Positions 11,451-20,625 of a DNA stretch of 64,000 nucleotides are shown in pieces. The stretch spans positions 1-64,000 of the forward strand of contig NZ_JAOPWB010000112.1 of assembly GCF_025965855.1 (NCBI RefSeq), written 5' to 3'. Positions within the stretch are counted from its first letter, which is position 1, and the number at the start of each line of letters is the position of its first letter. The position numbers and the translations under genes were made by a program. The stretch is from Mycobacterium sp. (GTDB lineage: Bacteria; Actinomycetota; Actinomycetes; Mycobacteriales; Mycobacteriaceae). The notes beneath the pieces are model-generated. The model worked only from the letters and a program-made list of their open reading frames with translations, was not told the DNA's origin and searched no databases.

Positions 11451-11897
11451 ATGACCGACACCTCAGAGTCTCAGGCATCCCAGGCATCTCAGGCCTCCCC
11501 GGCACTGACGGCGTCGCAATCCTCGTGGCGGTGCGTGCAGGCCCACGACCGGGAAGGCTGGCTGGCGCTGATGGCCGACGAAGTTGTCGTCGAGGACCCG
11601 ATCGGCAAGTCCGTCACCAACCCGGACGGCACCGGGGTGCGGGGCAAGGAGGCCGTCGCGGCCTTCTACGACAACAACATCGCGGCCAACCGGCTGACCA
11701 TCACCTGCGAGGAGACGTTCCCGTCGAGTTCGCCCGACGAGATCGCGCATATCCTGGTGCTGCACAGCAAGTTTGAGGGCGGGTTCACCAGCACGGTGCG
11801 CGGGGTGTTCACCTACAAGGTCAACGACGCGGGCCTGATCACGAACATGCGCGGCTACTGGAACCTCGACATGATGAAGTTCGGCAAGGAGGAGTGA
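11451..11897 (+). CDS. SnoaL/ketosteroid-isomerase-like protein (Rv0760c-like)
   Basis: 149 codons; SnoaL-like fold motifs (DEVVVEDPIG...VRGKEAVAAFYD); ATG at 11451. Confidence 0.85.
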   Translation: MTDTSESQASQASQASPALTASQSSWRCVQAHDREGWLALMADEVVVEDPIGKSVTNPDGTGVRGKEAVAAFYDNNIAANRLTITCEETFPSSSPDEIAHILVLHSKFEGGFTSTVRGVFTYKVNDAGLITNMRGYWNLDMMKFGKEE

Positions 11898-11933
11898 GCC
11901 GCTCAGCCGGCGTGGCAACGCGGCGGCAAATGC

Positions 11934-12590
11934 CTAACGGCGCGCAAGGCTCAGATGTGTGACGCCGCTGGGGCTGGTCACCGACTCCACCGCGAACCGC
12001 TGCTCGATGCCCTCTAGTCCCTGCCACAACGGCTCCCCACGTCCCAAGAGGATGGGCACAACCGCGATGTGCATCTGGTCAACGAGGTCCTCGGCGAGGA
12101 ATTGGCGGATGGTCGACGGTCCCCCGCCGAGGCGAATGTCGAGGTTTCCGGCGGCTTTTCGGGCGATCTCGAGGGATTCCGCGGGGCTGGCATCGATGAA
12201 GTGGAATGTGGTGCCACCTTCCATCTCGATGGTGGGCCGGGGATGGTGGGTGAGCACGAAGACCGGGGTATGAAACGGCGGGTCGGCGCCCCACCAGCCT
12301 TTCCATTCTTCGCCGCCCTCTTGGCTGTTCCATGGGCCGAGCTGCGGCCCGAACTTGCGACGTCCCATAATTTCGGCGCCGATGCCATGGGCCCACATGC
12401 GGGCCAGGGCGTCGTCGATGCCCGTCGTCCCACCCGATTCGCCGTGCATTGCGCGGAAGGTGCGGGTAGCGAAGAACCACTCGTGCAATCGGCCGCCGGC
12501 ATGCCCGAACGGCGCGTCCACGCTTTGTCCAATGCCCGTACCGAAACCGTCGAGGGAAACCGAAAAGTTGTGCACGCGCACCTGTGACAT
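11934..12590 (-). CDS. Dihydrofolate reductase / RibD C-terminal family protein
   Basis: [40 protein letters not shown]. Confidence 0.85.
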   Translation of the reverse strand: MSQVRVHNFSVSLDGFGTGIGQSVDAPFGHAGGRLHEWFFATRTFRAMHGESGGTTGIDDALARMWAHGIGAEIMGRRKFGPQLGPWNSQEGGEEWKGWWGADPPFHTPVFVLTHHPRPTIEMEGGTTFHFIDASPAESLEIARKAAGNLDIRLGGGPSTIRQFLAEDLVDQMHIAVVPILLGRGEPLWQGLEGIEQRFAVESVTSPSGVTHLSLARR

Positions 12591-12690
12591 GGCGGGATCT
12601 CCTAAGCATGCTGCGTCGTTGGTCGTTGCAGGATGGACCGTCAACACCCGCCAAACTCATCGGTGGATCGCCAAACATATGCTGGGGGCC

Positions 12691-13095
12691 ATGGCGTCGA
12701 TCTTCACCAAGATCATCAACCGCGAACTTCCCGGCCGCTTCGTCTACGAGGACGACGACATCGTCGCGTTCCTGACGATCGAGCCGATGACACAGGGCCA
12801 CACGCTGGTGGTGCCCCGCGCCGAGATCGATCAGTGGCAAGACGTCGACGGTGAGGTGTTCGCCCGCGTCATGGCGGTGAGCCAGCTGATCGGCAAGGCC
12901 GTGTGCAAGGCGTTCGGAGTCGAGCGTGCCGGGATGATCATCGCCGGGCTGGAGGTGCCCCATCTGCACGTCCACGTCTTCCCCACCCGCAGCCTGAGCG
13001 ACTTCGGTTTTGCCAACGTGGACCGCAACCCGTCAGCGGAATCCCTCGATGCGGCCCAAGCCAAAATCACGGCGGCGCTGGCTCAACTGGCGTGA
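12691..13095 (+). CDS. HIT family protein (Rv0759c-like)
   Basis: Histidine triad [25 protein letters not shown]. Confidence 0.9.
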   Translation: MASIFTKIINRELPGRFVYEDDDIVAFLTIEPMTQGHTLVVPRAEIDQWQDVDGEVFARVMAVSQLIGKAVCKAFGVERAGMIIAGLEVPHLHVHVFPTRSLSDFGFANVDRNPSAESLDAAQAKITAALAQLA

Positions 13096-14525
13096 ACCGG
13101 CTCCGGCGCGGGAACTTCGCTGACGCGGGGCAGCGTGACGCGGAAGCAGGACCCCTCGCCGGGTGAGGTCGTCACGGTGACGTCGCCGCCGTGCGCGCGC
13201 ACCAACGAGTCGACGATGGATAGCCCAAGACCCGTGCCGCCGCTGGCCCGCGCCCGGGAGGAGTCGGTGCGGTAGAACCGCTCGAACACACGCGACGCGT
13301 CCTGCTGATTCATGCCGGGCCCCTTGTCGCCCACCTCGAGCACCGCGTCGTCACCCGCGGTGCCGACCCGGATAGTGACGTCGGCGCTTGGCGGGGTGTG
13401 CTGCAGGGCATTGGCGACGAGGTTGCTGAGCACCTGCCGGATCCGCGGTTCGTCGCCGAGCACCTCCGGGGTGCCGGGCCCGTCGAGGACCTCCATGGTG
13501 ATGGCGCGCTTGGGATCGATCGCCTGCGCATCGTGCACGGCATCGCTGGCCAGCGCCAGCAGGTCCACCCGGTGGTGTTCCAGCGGTCGCTGCACGTCCA
13601 GCCGGGCCAGCAGCAGCAAGTCGTCCACCAACAGGCCCATCCGGCTGGCTTCGCTTTCGATCCGCGACAACAGCATGGACACGTCGCGCGCGGCGCCCTG
13701 GCGATACAGTTCCGCGAAGCCGCGGATGGTGGTCAGCGGCGTGCGCAGTTCGTGGCTGGCGTCGGTGATGAACCGTCGCATGCGTTCCTCGGAACCGCGG
13801 GCCTTCTCGGCCGAAGACTCCGAGGAGGCCAGGGCTTGTTGGATCTGGGTGAGCATTCCGTTGAGCGCCAACGAAAGTCGGCCCACCTCGGTTCGGGCAT
13901 CGCGTTCCGGGACGCGGCGATCCAGCTGGCCCGCGGCGATGTCCGCGGCGGTGTGTTCGACCTCTGTCAGTGGCCGCAGGCTGCGGTGCACCACCGCGAA
14001 GCTGGCGATCCCGACGACGGCCAGCACCGCGACCCCGATGCCGATCTGCAACCAGACCAGGGAGCTCAGCGTGTGCTGCACGTCGGACAGGTCGACCGCG
14101 ACCGTCGTCAGGCCGTGCGGGCCGCGCACCGATACCGCTCGCCATTGAATGTCAGAGCCGTTGACCGAGGGCAGCGTCGTCGGATTGGGGCCGACGTCGT
14201 TGTCGGGCGGTAGGGCCGGTTCGGCGTTGTGGTCGTTGATGGCGGTGAACGGGCTGCCGTCGGTGCCGATGCCGCGCACGTAGAACTTCGACGGCGGCCG
14301 GCCGGGATCGGGCCCTTCGTAGGGGGGCGGTGACTGCCGCCGCGGGGCCTGCGCCCAGCCGCGGGAGGCGTCGAGCAGCGTCTGGTCGATCCGGCTGATC
14401 AGACTGTGCCGCAGGATCGAGGTGACGGCGAGGCCCGAGACCGCGAGACCGCAGGCCACCAAGAGCAGGGTGGCGGCCACCAGGCCCACCCGCAGTGGCA
14501 ATCCGCGACGAACCTTGCTGGCCAT
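13083..14525 (-). CDS. phoR: Sensor histidine kinase PhoR
   Basis: HAMP, H-box [25 protein letters not shown] and G boxes; adjacent to phoP. Confidence 0.95.
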   Translation of the reverse strand: MASKVRRGLPLRVGLVAATLLLVACGLAVSGLAVTSILRHSLISRIDQTLLDASRGWAQAPRRQSPPPYEGPDPGRPPSKFYVRGIGTDGSPFTAINDHNAEPALPPDNDVGPNPTTLPSVNGSDIQWRAVSVRGPHGLTTVAVDLSDVQHTLSSLVWLQIGIGVAVLAVVGIASFAVVHRSLRPLTEVEHTAADIAAGQLDRRVPERDARTEVGRLSLALNGMLTQIQQALASSESSAEKARGSEERMRRFITDASHELRTPLTTIRGFAELYRQGAARDVSMLLSRIESEASRMGLLVDDLLLLARLDVQRPLEHHRVDLLALASDAVHDAQAIDPKRAITMEVLDGPGTPEVLGDEPRIRQVLSNLVANALQHTPPSADVTIRVGTAGDDAVLEVGDKGPGMNQQDASRVFERFYRTDSSRARASGGTGLGLSIVDSLVRAHGGDVTVTTSPGEGSCFRVTLPRVSEVPAPEPVHAS

Positions 14526-14542
14526 CCTCGTAGGCTTCGTGC

Positions 14543-15262
14543 TCAGCGCGGCTCCCGCAGAACATAGCCCACGCCACGCAGGGTGTGCAGTAGCCGCTTC
14601 TCACCCGTGTCGATCTTGCGACGCAGATACGACACATAGGACTCGACGACGTTGACGTCGCCGCCGAAGTCGTAGCGCCAGACGTGGTCGAGGATCTTCG
14701 GCTTGCTCAGCACGGTGCCCGCGTTGATCACGAAGTAGCGCAGCAGGGTGAACTCGGTCGGCGAAAGTGACACCGGTTCGCCGGCCTTCCACACCTCATG
14801 GGTCTCCTCGTCGAGTTCGATGTCCGCGAACGTCAGACGGGCATTGCGCGGCTCGGCGCCGCCCTTGCCGGCGCGTCGCAGGATGACCCGCAGACGGGCG
14901 ACGACCTCCTCGAGGCTGAACGGTTTGGTGACGTAGTCGTCGCCGCCCAGCGTCAGGCCGGCGATCTTGTCCTGCAGGGAGTCGCGCGCGGTCAGGAACA
15001 ACGCCGGGGCGTCGATGCCGTCGGCGCGCAGCCGGCGCAGCACCCCAAAGCCGTCCATGCCCGGCATCATCACGTCGAGGATCACCGCGTCGGGGCGGGC
15101 GTCGCGGGCGCGGTCCAAGGCCTGGGCCCCGTTGGTGGCGGTGTACACCTCAAACCCCTGGAACTTGAGGCTGACGGAGAGCAGTTCGACGATGTTGTCC
15201 TCGTCGTCGACCACGAGGACGCGAGCCTCCGGTGTGGATTCGTTCGAGGTAGCCGCTGTCAT
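14543..15262 (-). CDS. phoP: Response regulator PhoP (OmpR family)
   Basis: Receiver VLVVDDEDNIVELLSVSLKFQGFEV...DVMMPGMDG, OmpR winged helix; very close to Mtb PhoP as remembered. Confidence 0.96.
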   Translation of the reverse strand: MTAATSNESTPEARVLVVDDEDNIVELLSVSLKFQGFEVYTATNGAQALDRARDARPDAVILDVMMPGMDGFGVLRRLRADGIDAPALFLTARDSLQDKIAGLTLGGDDYVTKPFSLEEVVARLRVILRRAGKGGAEPRNARLTFADIELDEETHEVWKAGEPVSLSPTEFTLLRYFVINAGTVLSKPKILDHVWRYDFGGDVNVVESYVSYLRRKIDTGEKRLLHTLRGVGYVLREPR

Positions 15263-15336
15263 GAGGTACTTCCGTCCTTTGTGTGAACGTTGCCTTTCCG
15301 ATTATTGTGTGATTCCTGAAAGCTCGATGCCAGTCG

Positions 15337-15354
15337 TCTGCTAACAGTCTGCAA
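15337..15354. promoter_or_regulatory. Possible PhoP-type direct repeat TCTGCTA-N4-TCTGCAA upstream of phoP
   Basis: Two similar 7-mers at 11-bp period in the phoP / repeat-protein divergent intergenic region; only partial match to the PhoP box. Confidence 0.25.
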
Positions 15355-15418
15355 AGAATCATCGCATGAGCCTGGAACGATGCGCCTTCACCAGGGCTAT
15401 CGCGAATAGACTCAAGGC

Positions 15419-16138
15419 ATGAACCTCGCCAAAGGCATCGTGTCGCTTGCGACCGCTCCAGCGCGCGCCGGGCTTGCCGCCGCCGACGCGAGCTTGAACG
15501 TCGCCGCCACGGCGGTGGGGGTGGCGAAGCGCGCGCTGGGCGACGCCGGTGGCGAGTCCGGGACCAACGCCATGGCCGCCATGTTCGGCATTGACGACGC
15601 GATCACTCGCGCCAACCGGTTGGCCCGGCTGCTGGACGACGACGCTCCGCTGGGTCGCGCCGTGGCAACCGACGGGCCGCTGGATCGATTGCTGCGCCCC
15701 GACGGGGTGGTCGACATGCTGACCTCGGAGGGCGGTTTGCTCGACCGGCTGACCGCCGAGGGCGGCGGGTTGCAGCGCGCGCTGCAACCCGGCGGGCTGG
15801 CCGATCAGCTGCTGTCCGAAGACGGGCTGATCGATCGGGTGCTGTCCGAGGATGGGCTGGCCGATCGGCTGCTCTCCGAGGGCGGAATGGTCGACAAGCT
15901 GACCGCCAAGCACGGTCCGCTGGACCAGCTCGCCGACGTCGCCGACACCCTGGCCCGGCTGACGCCGGGGATGCAAGCGCTGGAGCCGGCCATCGCCACC
16001 CTGCAAGACGCCGTCGTCGCGCTCACCATGGTGGTCAACCCGTTGAGCAACATCGCCGACCGGATTCCGCTGCCCGGCCGCCGGCGTCCGTCGTCGCGCT
16101 CGGTGCGCTCAACACGCATCATCGAAAGCAACGAGTGA
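15419..16138 (+). CDS. Conserved hypothetical with ~9 decapeptide repeats (possible Rv0756c counterpart)
   Basis: 239 aa; repeats DGPLDRLLRP/DGVVDMLTSE/GGLLDRLTAE/...; next to phoP as in Mtb. Confidence 0.8.
   Translation: MNLAKGIVSLATAPARAGLAAADASLNVAATAVGVAKRALGDAGGESGTNAMAAMFGIDDAITRANRLARLLDDDAPLGRAVATDGPLDRLLRPDGVVDMLTSEGGLLDRLTAEGGGLQRALQPGGLADQLLSEDGLIDRVLSEDGLADRLLSEGGMVDKLTAKHGPLDQLADVADTLARLTPGMQALEPAIATLQDAVVALTMVVNPLSNIADRIPLPGRRRPSSRSVRSTRIIESNE
15671..15940 (+). repeat. 30-bp / 10-aa degenerate in-frame repeat (about 9 units)
   Basis: Translated units GGLADQLLSE, DGLIDRVLSE, DGLADRLLSE, GGMVDKLTAK etc. Confidence 0.8.
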
Positions 16139-16167
16139 CCGGTTAGGCTGGCAGCTTGACTTACCCG

Positions 16168-16242
16168 GCCTCCTTAGCTCAGTGGTAGAGCACTCGCCTT
16201 GTAAGCGAGCGGTCGTCAGTTCAATCCTGACAGGGGGCTCCA
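16168..16242 (+). tRNA. tRNA-Thr (anticodon TGT), CCA encoded
   Basis: GCCTCCT acceptor pairs with AGGGGGC; anticodon stem-loop CTCGC-CTTGTAA-GCGAG; T-loop GTTCAATCC; 3' TCCA. Confidence 0.93.
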
Positions 16243-16444
16243 ACCTCAACTGGGTTCCTTGCGGTCACGCCGGGCGGCGGAAATCGGGACTTCGGCCCCT
16301 GTGGGCACGAAAAAGCCCGTCCGCAGCGGTTCTTGCCGCGACTTTGGCGCCGAACGTCGACTAGTTGCGCTGAAATGCCTGAATCCCGACAACGACTCGA
16401 CGCTCGGCGAACCGCTTTCGATTCCCGGACCGGCGAGGCAGAAC

Positions 16445-16650
16445 GAAATCGTAGGTCAGGCTCCCGAGCCACGCCGAGATGATCGCCACCGGCACGTTGT
16501 GCTCCGGGTGCATGAGCGTGCCCCAGGTGTGCCGTGCGTCGTGCAGCCGAATGCGCTTCACGCCTGCCTTCGCACACGCCGCAGCCCCCCAGTCGGACAC
16601 CGTGTCTGGGTGATAGCGCCGCCCCACAGGGGCGACAAGATGGCAAACCG
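16445..16650 (-). pseudogene. Tyrosine recombinase/integrase C-terminal relic
   Basis: Minus-frame peptide DTVSDWGAAACAKAGVKRIRLHDARHTWGTLMHPEHNVPVAIISAWLG (H-x-x-R box) with no intact ORF and no catalytic Tyr region; beside tRNA-Thr. Confidence 0.75.
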
Positions 16651-16670
16651 GAATTCCTTTGCGTTGCAGA

Positions 16671-17159
16671 TTAGGCGAGTTCGTCGGCGCCCAGTTCGGT
16701 GTGGAAGCCGGGACCGGCCTCGGGGGCGACGTTGCGTGCAGTGATCTCCTCGCCGCAATGCGCACAGGTGAGGCGGGGGTCGGCGATCTCGCCGCAGGCG
16801 TCGTGACGCAGGACGACCGGTGGGCCGTTCGGGTGCGGCAAATGCTCGTCGCCCCAGCGCATAAGGGCCACGATTGCTCCGAAGAGGTCGCGCCCGGCGT
16901 CGGTGAGCCGGTACTCGTGGCGCTCAGGATCCCGGGAGTAGGGGACCCGCTGGAGCAGGCCAACCTCGACAAGCATCCGGAGTCGGGACGACAGCGTGGG
17001 TCGCGGGATGTTGAGGTTGCGGGCGAGCTGACCGAAGCGCCGCACCCCGAAGAATGATTCGCGCAGGATGAGCAGCGTCCATCGCTCGCCGACCAGCTCA
17101 AGGGCTCGGCCGACGGACTCCGCTTCGAAGCGGTGGGACAGATCAGAGGGAGCAACCAC
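16671..17159 (-). CDS. HxlR family winged-helix transcriptional regulator
   Basis: ALELVGERWTLLILRESFFGVRRFGQLARNLNIPRPTLSSRLRMLVEVGLLQR; C-terminal CxxC pair (CAHCGEE). Confidence 0.88.
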   Translation of the reverse strand: MVAPSDLSHRFEAESVGRALELVGERWTLLILRESFFGVRRFGQLARNLNIPRPTLSSRLRMLVEVGLLQRVPYSRDPERHEYRLTDAGRDLFGAIVALMRWGDEHLPHPNGPPVVLRHDACGEIADPRLTCAHCGEEITARNVAPEAGPGFHTELGADELA

Positions 17160-17173
17160 AGTTCAATTAGCTT

Positions 17174-17196
17174 ACTGGTTCAGTTACTGAACCGGT
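17174..17196. promoter_or_regulatory. Candidate HxlR operator ACTGGTTCAGTTACTGAACCGGT
   Basis: 7-3-7 perfect inverted repeat GGTTCAG-TTA-CTGAACC (10-bp arms with 1 mismatch) in the divergent promoter; additional half-site TGACTGAACC at 17207-17216. Confidence 0.55.
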
Positions 17197-17245
17197 AGTG
17201 GTAACGTGACTGAACCACCTGCCACTTTGGGATTCCGAGGCCTCC

Positions 17246-18403
17246 ATGAATCAGACGGACCTGACGACCGCACCGTTTAGTGGTGCGAACGAGATCGAGA
17301 CGCTCGCCCGGCACATCGCTGTCGCGGCGAGGACGATGTCGGGCGCGATCGACAACGACCGCCGGCTCCCCGACGAGTTGGTGGTCCTCCTGCGGGACTC
17401 TGGGCTCCTGCGCGCCGGTGCGCCGGTGGAGGTCGGGGGGCTGGAGTTGCCGCCCGGGGTGGCGCTGCGGTGTGCGGAGGCGGTGGCGCGCGGCGACGCG
17501 TCGGCTGGCTGGTGCGTGTCGATCGCGATCACCAGCAGCCTGCTGATCGCCTATTTGCCGACCCCTAGCCGCGATGCACTCTTTGGTGACGGGCACGGCG
17601 TCGCCGCGGGAGTCTGGGCGCCGCGCGGCACAGGGCGCTCAGTGGATGGTGGCGTCGTGGTGTCCGGCCGCTGGCCGTTCTGTAGCGGGATTTCCCACGC
17701 GGACGTGATGTTCGCCGGCTGCGTGGTTGACGATCAGCGGGTGCCCTCTGTCGTCGCGCTGCACAAAGAGGACCTCGAGGTACTCGACACATGGCACACG
17801 CTGGGCCTGCGCGGCACCGGGAGCCACGACACGGTGGCCGATAAGGCCTTCGTGCCCGCCGATCGCGTGTTCTCGCTGTTCGACGGACCGATCCTGGACC
17901 GGCCGCTCTATCGCTTCCCGGTGTTCGGGTTCTTCGCGTTGTCGATTGCCGCGGCCGCGCTGGGCAATGCGCGCGCGGCGATCGACGACCTGATCGAGCT
18001 CGCCTGCATCAAGAAGGGGCTTGGGTCGTCCCGCTCGCTGGCTGAGCGCCCTGCGACCCAAGCGGCGGTGGCGAGGGCGGAGTCGGCGCTCAGCGCCGCG
18101 CGGGCACTGTATTACGAGTCGATCGAGGCTGGGTGGCAGGCCAGCCAGGACAGCGAGCCAGTTTCCGTGGGAGTGCGCAACAGAATGCGTCTGGCGGCAA
18201 CCCACGCGGTACGGAGCTCGGCCGACGTGGTCCGTGACATGTTCGATCTGGCCGGCGGTAGCGCGATTTACGACGGCGCGCCACTGCAGCGACGGTTCCG
18301 CGACGCGTACACCGCCACCGCCCATTTCCAGGTCAACGAGGCGTCGCGCGAGCTACCCGGCCGTGTCCTGCTCGACCAGGCCGCCGACGTGTCGACGCTG
18401 TGA
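17246..18403 (+). CDS. Acyl-CoA dehydrogenase-fold flavin monooxygenase (HsaA/hydroxylase-like)
   Basis: 385 aa; ACAD group D-like pattern (DASAGWCVSIAITS, GRWPFCSGISHAD, LGLRGTGSHD). Confidence 0.82.
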   Translation: MNQTDLTTAPFSGANEIETLARHIAVAARTMSGAIDNDRRLPDELVVLLRDSGLLRAGAPVEVGGLELPPGVALRCAEAVARGDASAGWCVSIAITSSLLIAYLPTPSRDALFGDGHGVAAGVWAPRGTGRSVDGGVVVSGRWPFCSGISHADVMFAGCVVDDQRVPSVVALHKEDLEVLDTWHTLGLRGTGSHDTVADKAFVPADRVFSLFDGPILDRPLYRFPVFGFFALSIAAAALGNARAAIDDLIELACIKKGLGSSRSLAERPATQAAVARAESALSAARALYYESIEAGWQASQDSEPVSVGVRNRMRLAATHAVRSSADVVRDMFDLAGGSAIYDGAPLQRRFRDAYTATAHFQVNEASRELPGRVLLDQAADVSTL

Positions 18404-19389
18404 GGGGAAGTATCGAAGCCGCCCTGCCGTTCTGGCTTGATCGGCCCGATGAGGAGGCGCTGGACATCGCGCTGACTGCCCGTGAAGCGCAGTGCGACGC
18501 ATTGTGGATCGGCGAAATGGCCACTTACGACGCCTTCGCTTTGGCCACCGCGGTCGGGCACCGCGCGCCAGGTTTGCATCTGAAGGTCGGACCGCTGGCC
18601 CTCGGTGTCCGCAGCCCGGTAACGCTGGCGCTCGGCGCATCCTCGGTCGCCTCGCTCACCGGCAGCGACGTCGACATCGCGCTGGGCGCCTCCAGCCCGG
18701 CGATCGTGGCCGGTTGGCACAACCGCCAGTGGGCGCACCACGCGTCACGAATGCGCGAAACCATTGAGTGTCTGAGGTCGATTCTGGCCGGGACACGGGT
18801 CGACTACGACGACCGGCATGTTCGCAGTCACGGTTTCCGGCTGCGAAACCCACTGCCGGACACAAGAATCGCGGTAGGCGCGTTCGGGGTGGCAATGACA
18901 CGAGTAGCGGCACGGCACGCAGATGAGGTCGTGCTCAACCTCGTTCCGCCCGCCAGGGTCGCCGACATGCGGGCCTTCATCGACGCCGAGGCCGCCGCGG
19001 CCGGCCGCATCCCACCGCGCCTGACGGTCTGGGTTCCGGTCGCAGTCAATCCCGGCGACGCGGCGCACGGCCAGCTGGCTGCCCAGCTGGCCGTCTATCT
19101 CGCCCCTCCTGGATACGGCGAAATGTTCAGCGAGCTCGGCTTTCTCGACCTCGTCCAGCGGGCCCGCGCGGGCGCCCACCGCCTCGAGGTGGCGGCGGCG
19201 ATTCCCGTCGAACTGCTCGACCAGGTGTGTGCCCTGGGTTCCGCTGATCGGGTGGCCGCGCGCCTGCAGGCCTACCACCGGGCCGGCGCGGACAGCGTGG
19301 CGATCGTGCCCTCGACAGCCCAGGACCCCGGCGGGCGGGTGGCCCTGCGTGCGGTTGCGGCCGCCCGAACCGAACATCGCGAGGTTTAA
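18400..19389 (+). CDS. LLM-class (F420-dependent) flavin oxidoreductase
   Basis: TIM-barrel luciferase-like motifs (CDALWIGEMATYDAFALATAVGHRAPGLHLKVGPLALGVRSPVTLALGASSVASLT); 4-bp overlap with upstream ORF. Confidence 0.82.
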   Translation: MRGSIEAALPFWLDRPDEEALDIALTAREAQCDALWIGEMATYDAFALATAVGHRAPGLHLKVGPLALGVRSPVTLALGASSVASLTGSDVDIALGASSPAIVAGWHNRQWAHHASRMRETIECLRSILAGTRVDYDDRHVRSHGFRLRNPLPDTRIAVGAFGVAMTRVAARHADEVVLNLVPPARVADMRAFIDAEAAAAGRIPPRLTVWVPVAVNPGDAAHGQLAAQLAVYLAPPGYGEMFSELGFLDLVQRARAGAHRLEVAAAIPVELLDQVCALGSADRVAARLQAYHRAGADSVAIVPSTAQDPGGRVALRAVAAARTEHREV

Positions 19390-19446
19390 CGCGACATTCC
19401 CCCGGACGTTTCCTACTGAGCGACAACCCGAACAGGAGATTGCATC

Positions 19447-20463
19447 GTGACGCTTGTGAACAGCCAATGCCGTCTGGCAGCGCGGCCCGTTGGCCTGCCC
19501 AAGCCCGCTGACTGGAGTTTCACCGAGGGGCCGGTGCCGAGTCCGGCCGACGGAGAGCTCCTCGTGCAGGTGGACTACCTGTCCATTGATCCGGCGATGC
19601 GCACCTGGATGAACGCCGGTCGTTCCTACGTGCCGGCCGTCGAGATCGGCGAGGTCATGCGGGCCGGCGGCATCGGACGCGTGATCGAGTCGCGTCACCC
19701 GGGCTTCGCGGTGGGCGAGGACGTGTACGGCGTCTTCGGGGTCCAGCGCTACGCGCTGTCAGACGGGCGCGGCGTGACCCCGGTGGACACGACCCTCGCG
19801 CCCGCCCCGGTACATCTGGGTGTCCTGGGCATCGGCGGCCTGACCGCCTACTTCGGGCTGCTCGACGTCGGCCGACCCGAGCCCGGTCACACCGTCGTGA
19901 TCTCGGGCGCGGCCGGGTCGGTGGGCAGCGTTGCCGGGCAGATAGCGCGGATCAAGGGTTGCCGGGCGATCGGCATCGCCGGCGGCCAGGAGAAGTGTCG
20001 CTGGCTGGTCGAGGAGCTCGGGTTCGACGCCGCTGTTGATCACAAGGCCGGCGATTTGCGGGCGCAGCTGAGAGCGCACGCTCCCGACGGGGTCGACGTG
20101 TTCTTCGACAATGTTGGCGGCGAGGCACTCGAGGCGGCGCTGGCTGGGCTTGCCCGTGGCGGTCGCATCGTGCTGTGCGGCGCCCTTTCGCAGTACAACG
20201 CGACCGCCGCTGCGCGCGGACCGGCCAACTACATGCAGCTGCTTGTCACGCGCGCGTCGATGACTGGCTTCGTGATCTTCGACTACGCCGATCGCTACGC
20301 CGAAGGCGTTGGCCAGCTGGCGAAGTGGCTGCACAGCGGCGAGCTACGCTCACGCGAGCACGTTGTGGGCGGCGACGTCGGCGACTTCCCGGAAGTTCTC
20401 CTCGAGCTCTTCGGCGGCAAGAACACCGGCAAGCTGGTACTCGCGCTCGACCGCGATCGCTAA
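19447..20463 (+). CDS. NADP-dependent oxidoreductase, MDR/CurA-like (enone reductase type)
   Basis: 338 aa; VDYLSIDPAMRTWMN, GAAGSVGSVAGQIARIKGCRAIGIAGG; GTG start. Confidence 0.87.
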   Translation: MTLVNSQCRLAARPVGLPKPADWSFTEGPVPSPADGELLVQVDYLSIDPAMRTWMNAGRSYVPAVEIGEVMRAGGIGRVIESRHPGFAVGEDVYGVFGVQRYALSDGRGVTPVDTTLAPAPVHLGVLGIGGLTAYFGLLDVGRPEPGHTVVISGAAGSVGSVAGQIARIKGCRAIGIAGGQEKCRWLVEELGFDAAVDHKAGDLRAQLRAHAPDGVDVFFDNVGGEALEAALAGLARGGRIVLCGALSQYNATAAARGPANYMQLLVTRASMTGFVIFDYADRYAEGVGQLAKWLHSGELRSREHVVGGDVGDFPEVLLELFGGKNTGKLVLALDRDR

Positions 20464-20625
20464 CGACGCATAGTCGGCCGTTTGGTACTGCCCAAAAGGG
20501 GGTGTGAAGGTTCGGGTGGGTGGTAGGTGCCGTCCAGACATTCGACTTGATCGCGCCGAATGCATCTGTGTCGCAACGCTTCCTCGAGACCACCCCGGGG
20601 CGGCCTTAAATGCGTCCGTGGATGA

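Noticed and set aside
16361-17155. 264-aa minus ORF spanning the integrase relic and HxlR region as a single gene
   Set aside because: The N-terminal half is out of frame with the clear HxlR protein; only the C-terminal part carries integrase similarity
20464-20625. Right attachment site (tRNA-Thr 3' end duplicate)
   Set aside because: No recognisable copy of the tRNA 3' segment seen by eye; only a short GGGGG similarity
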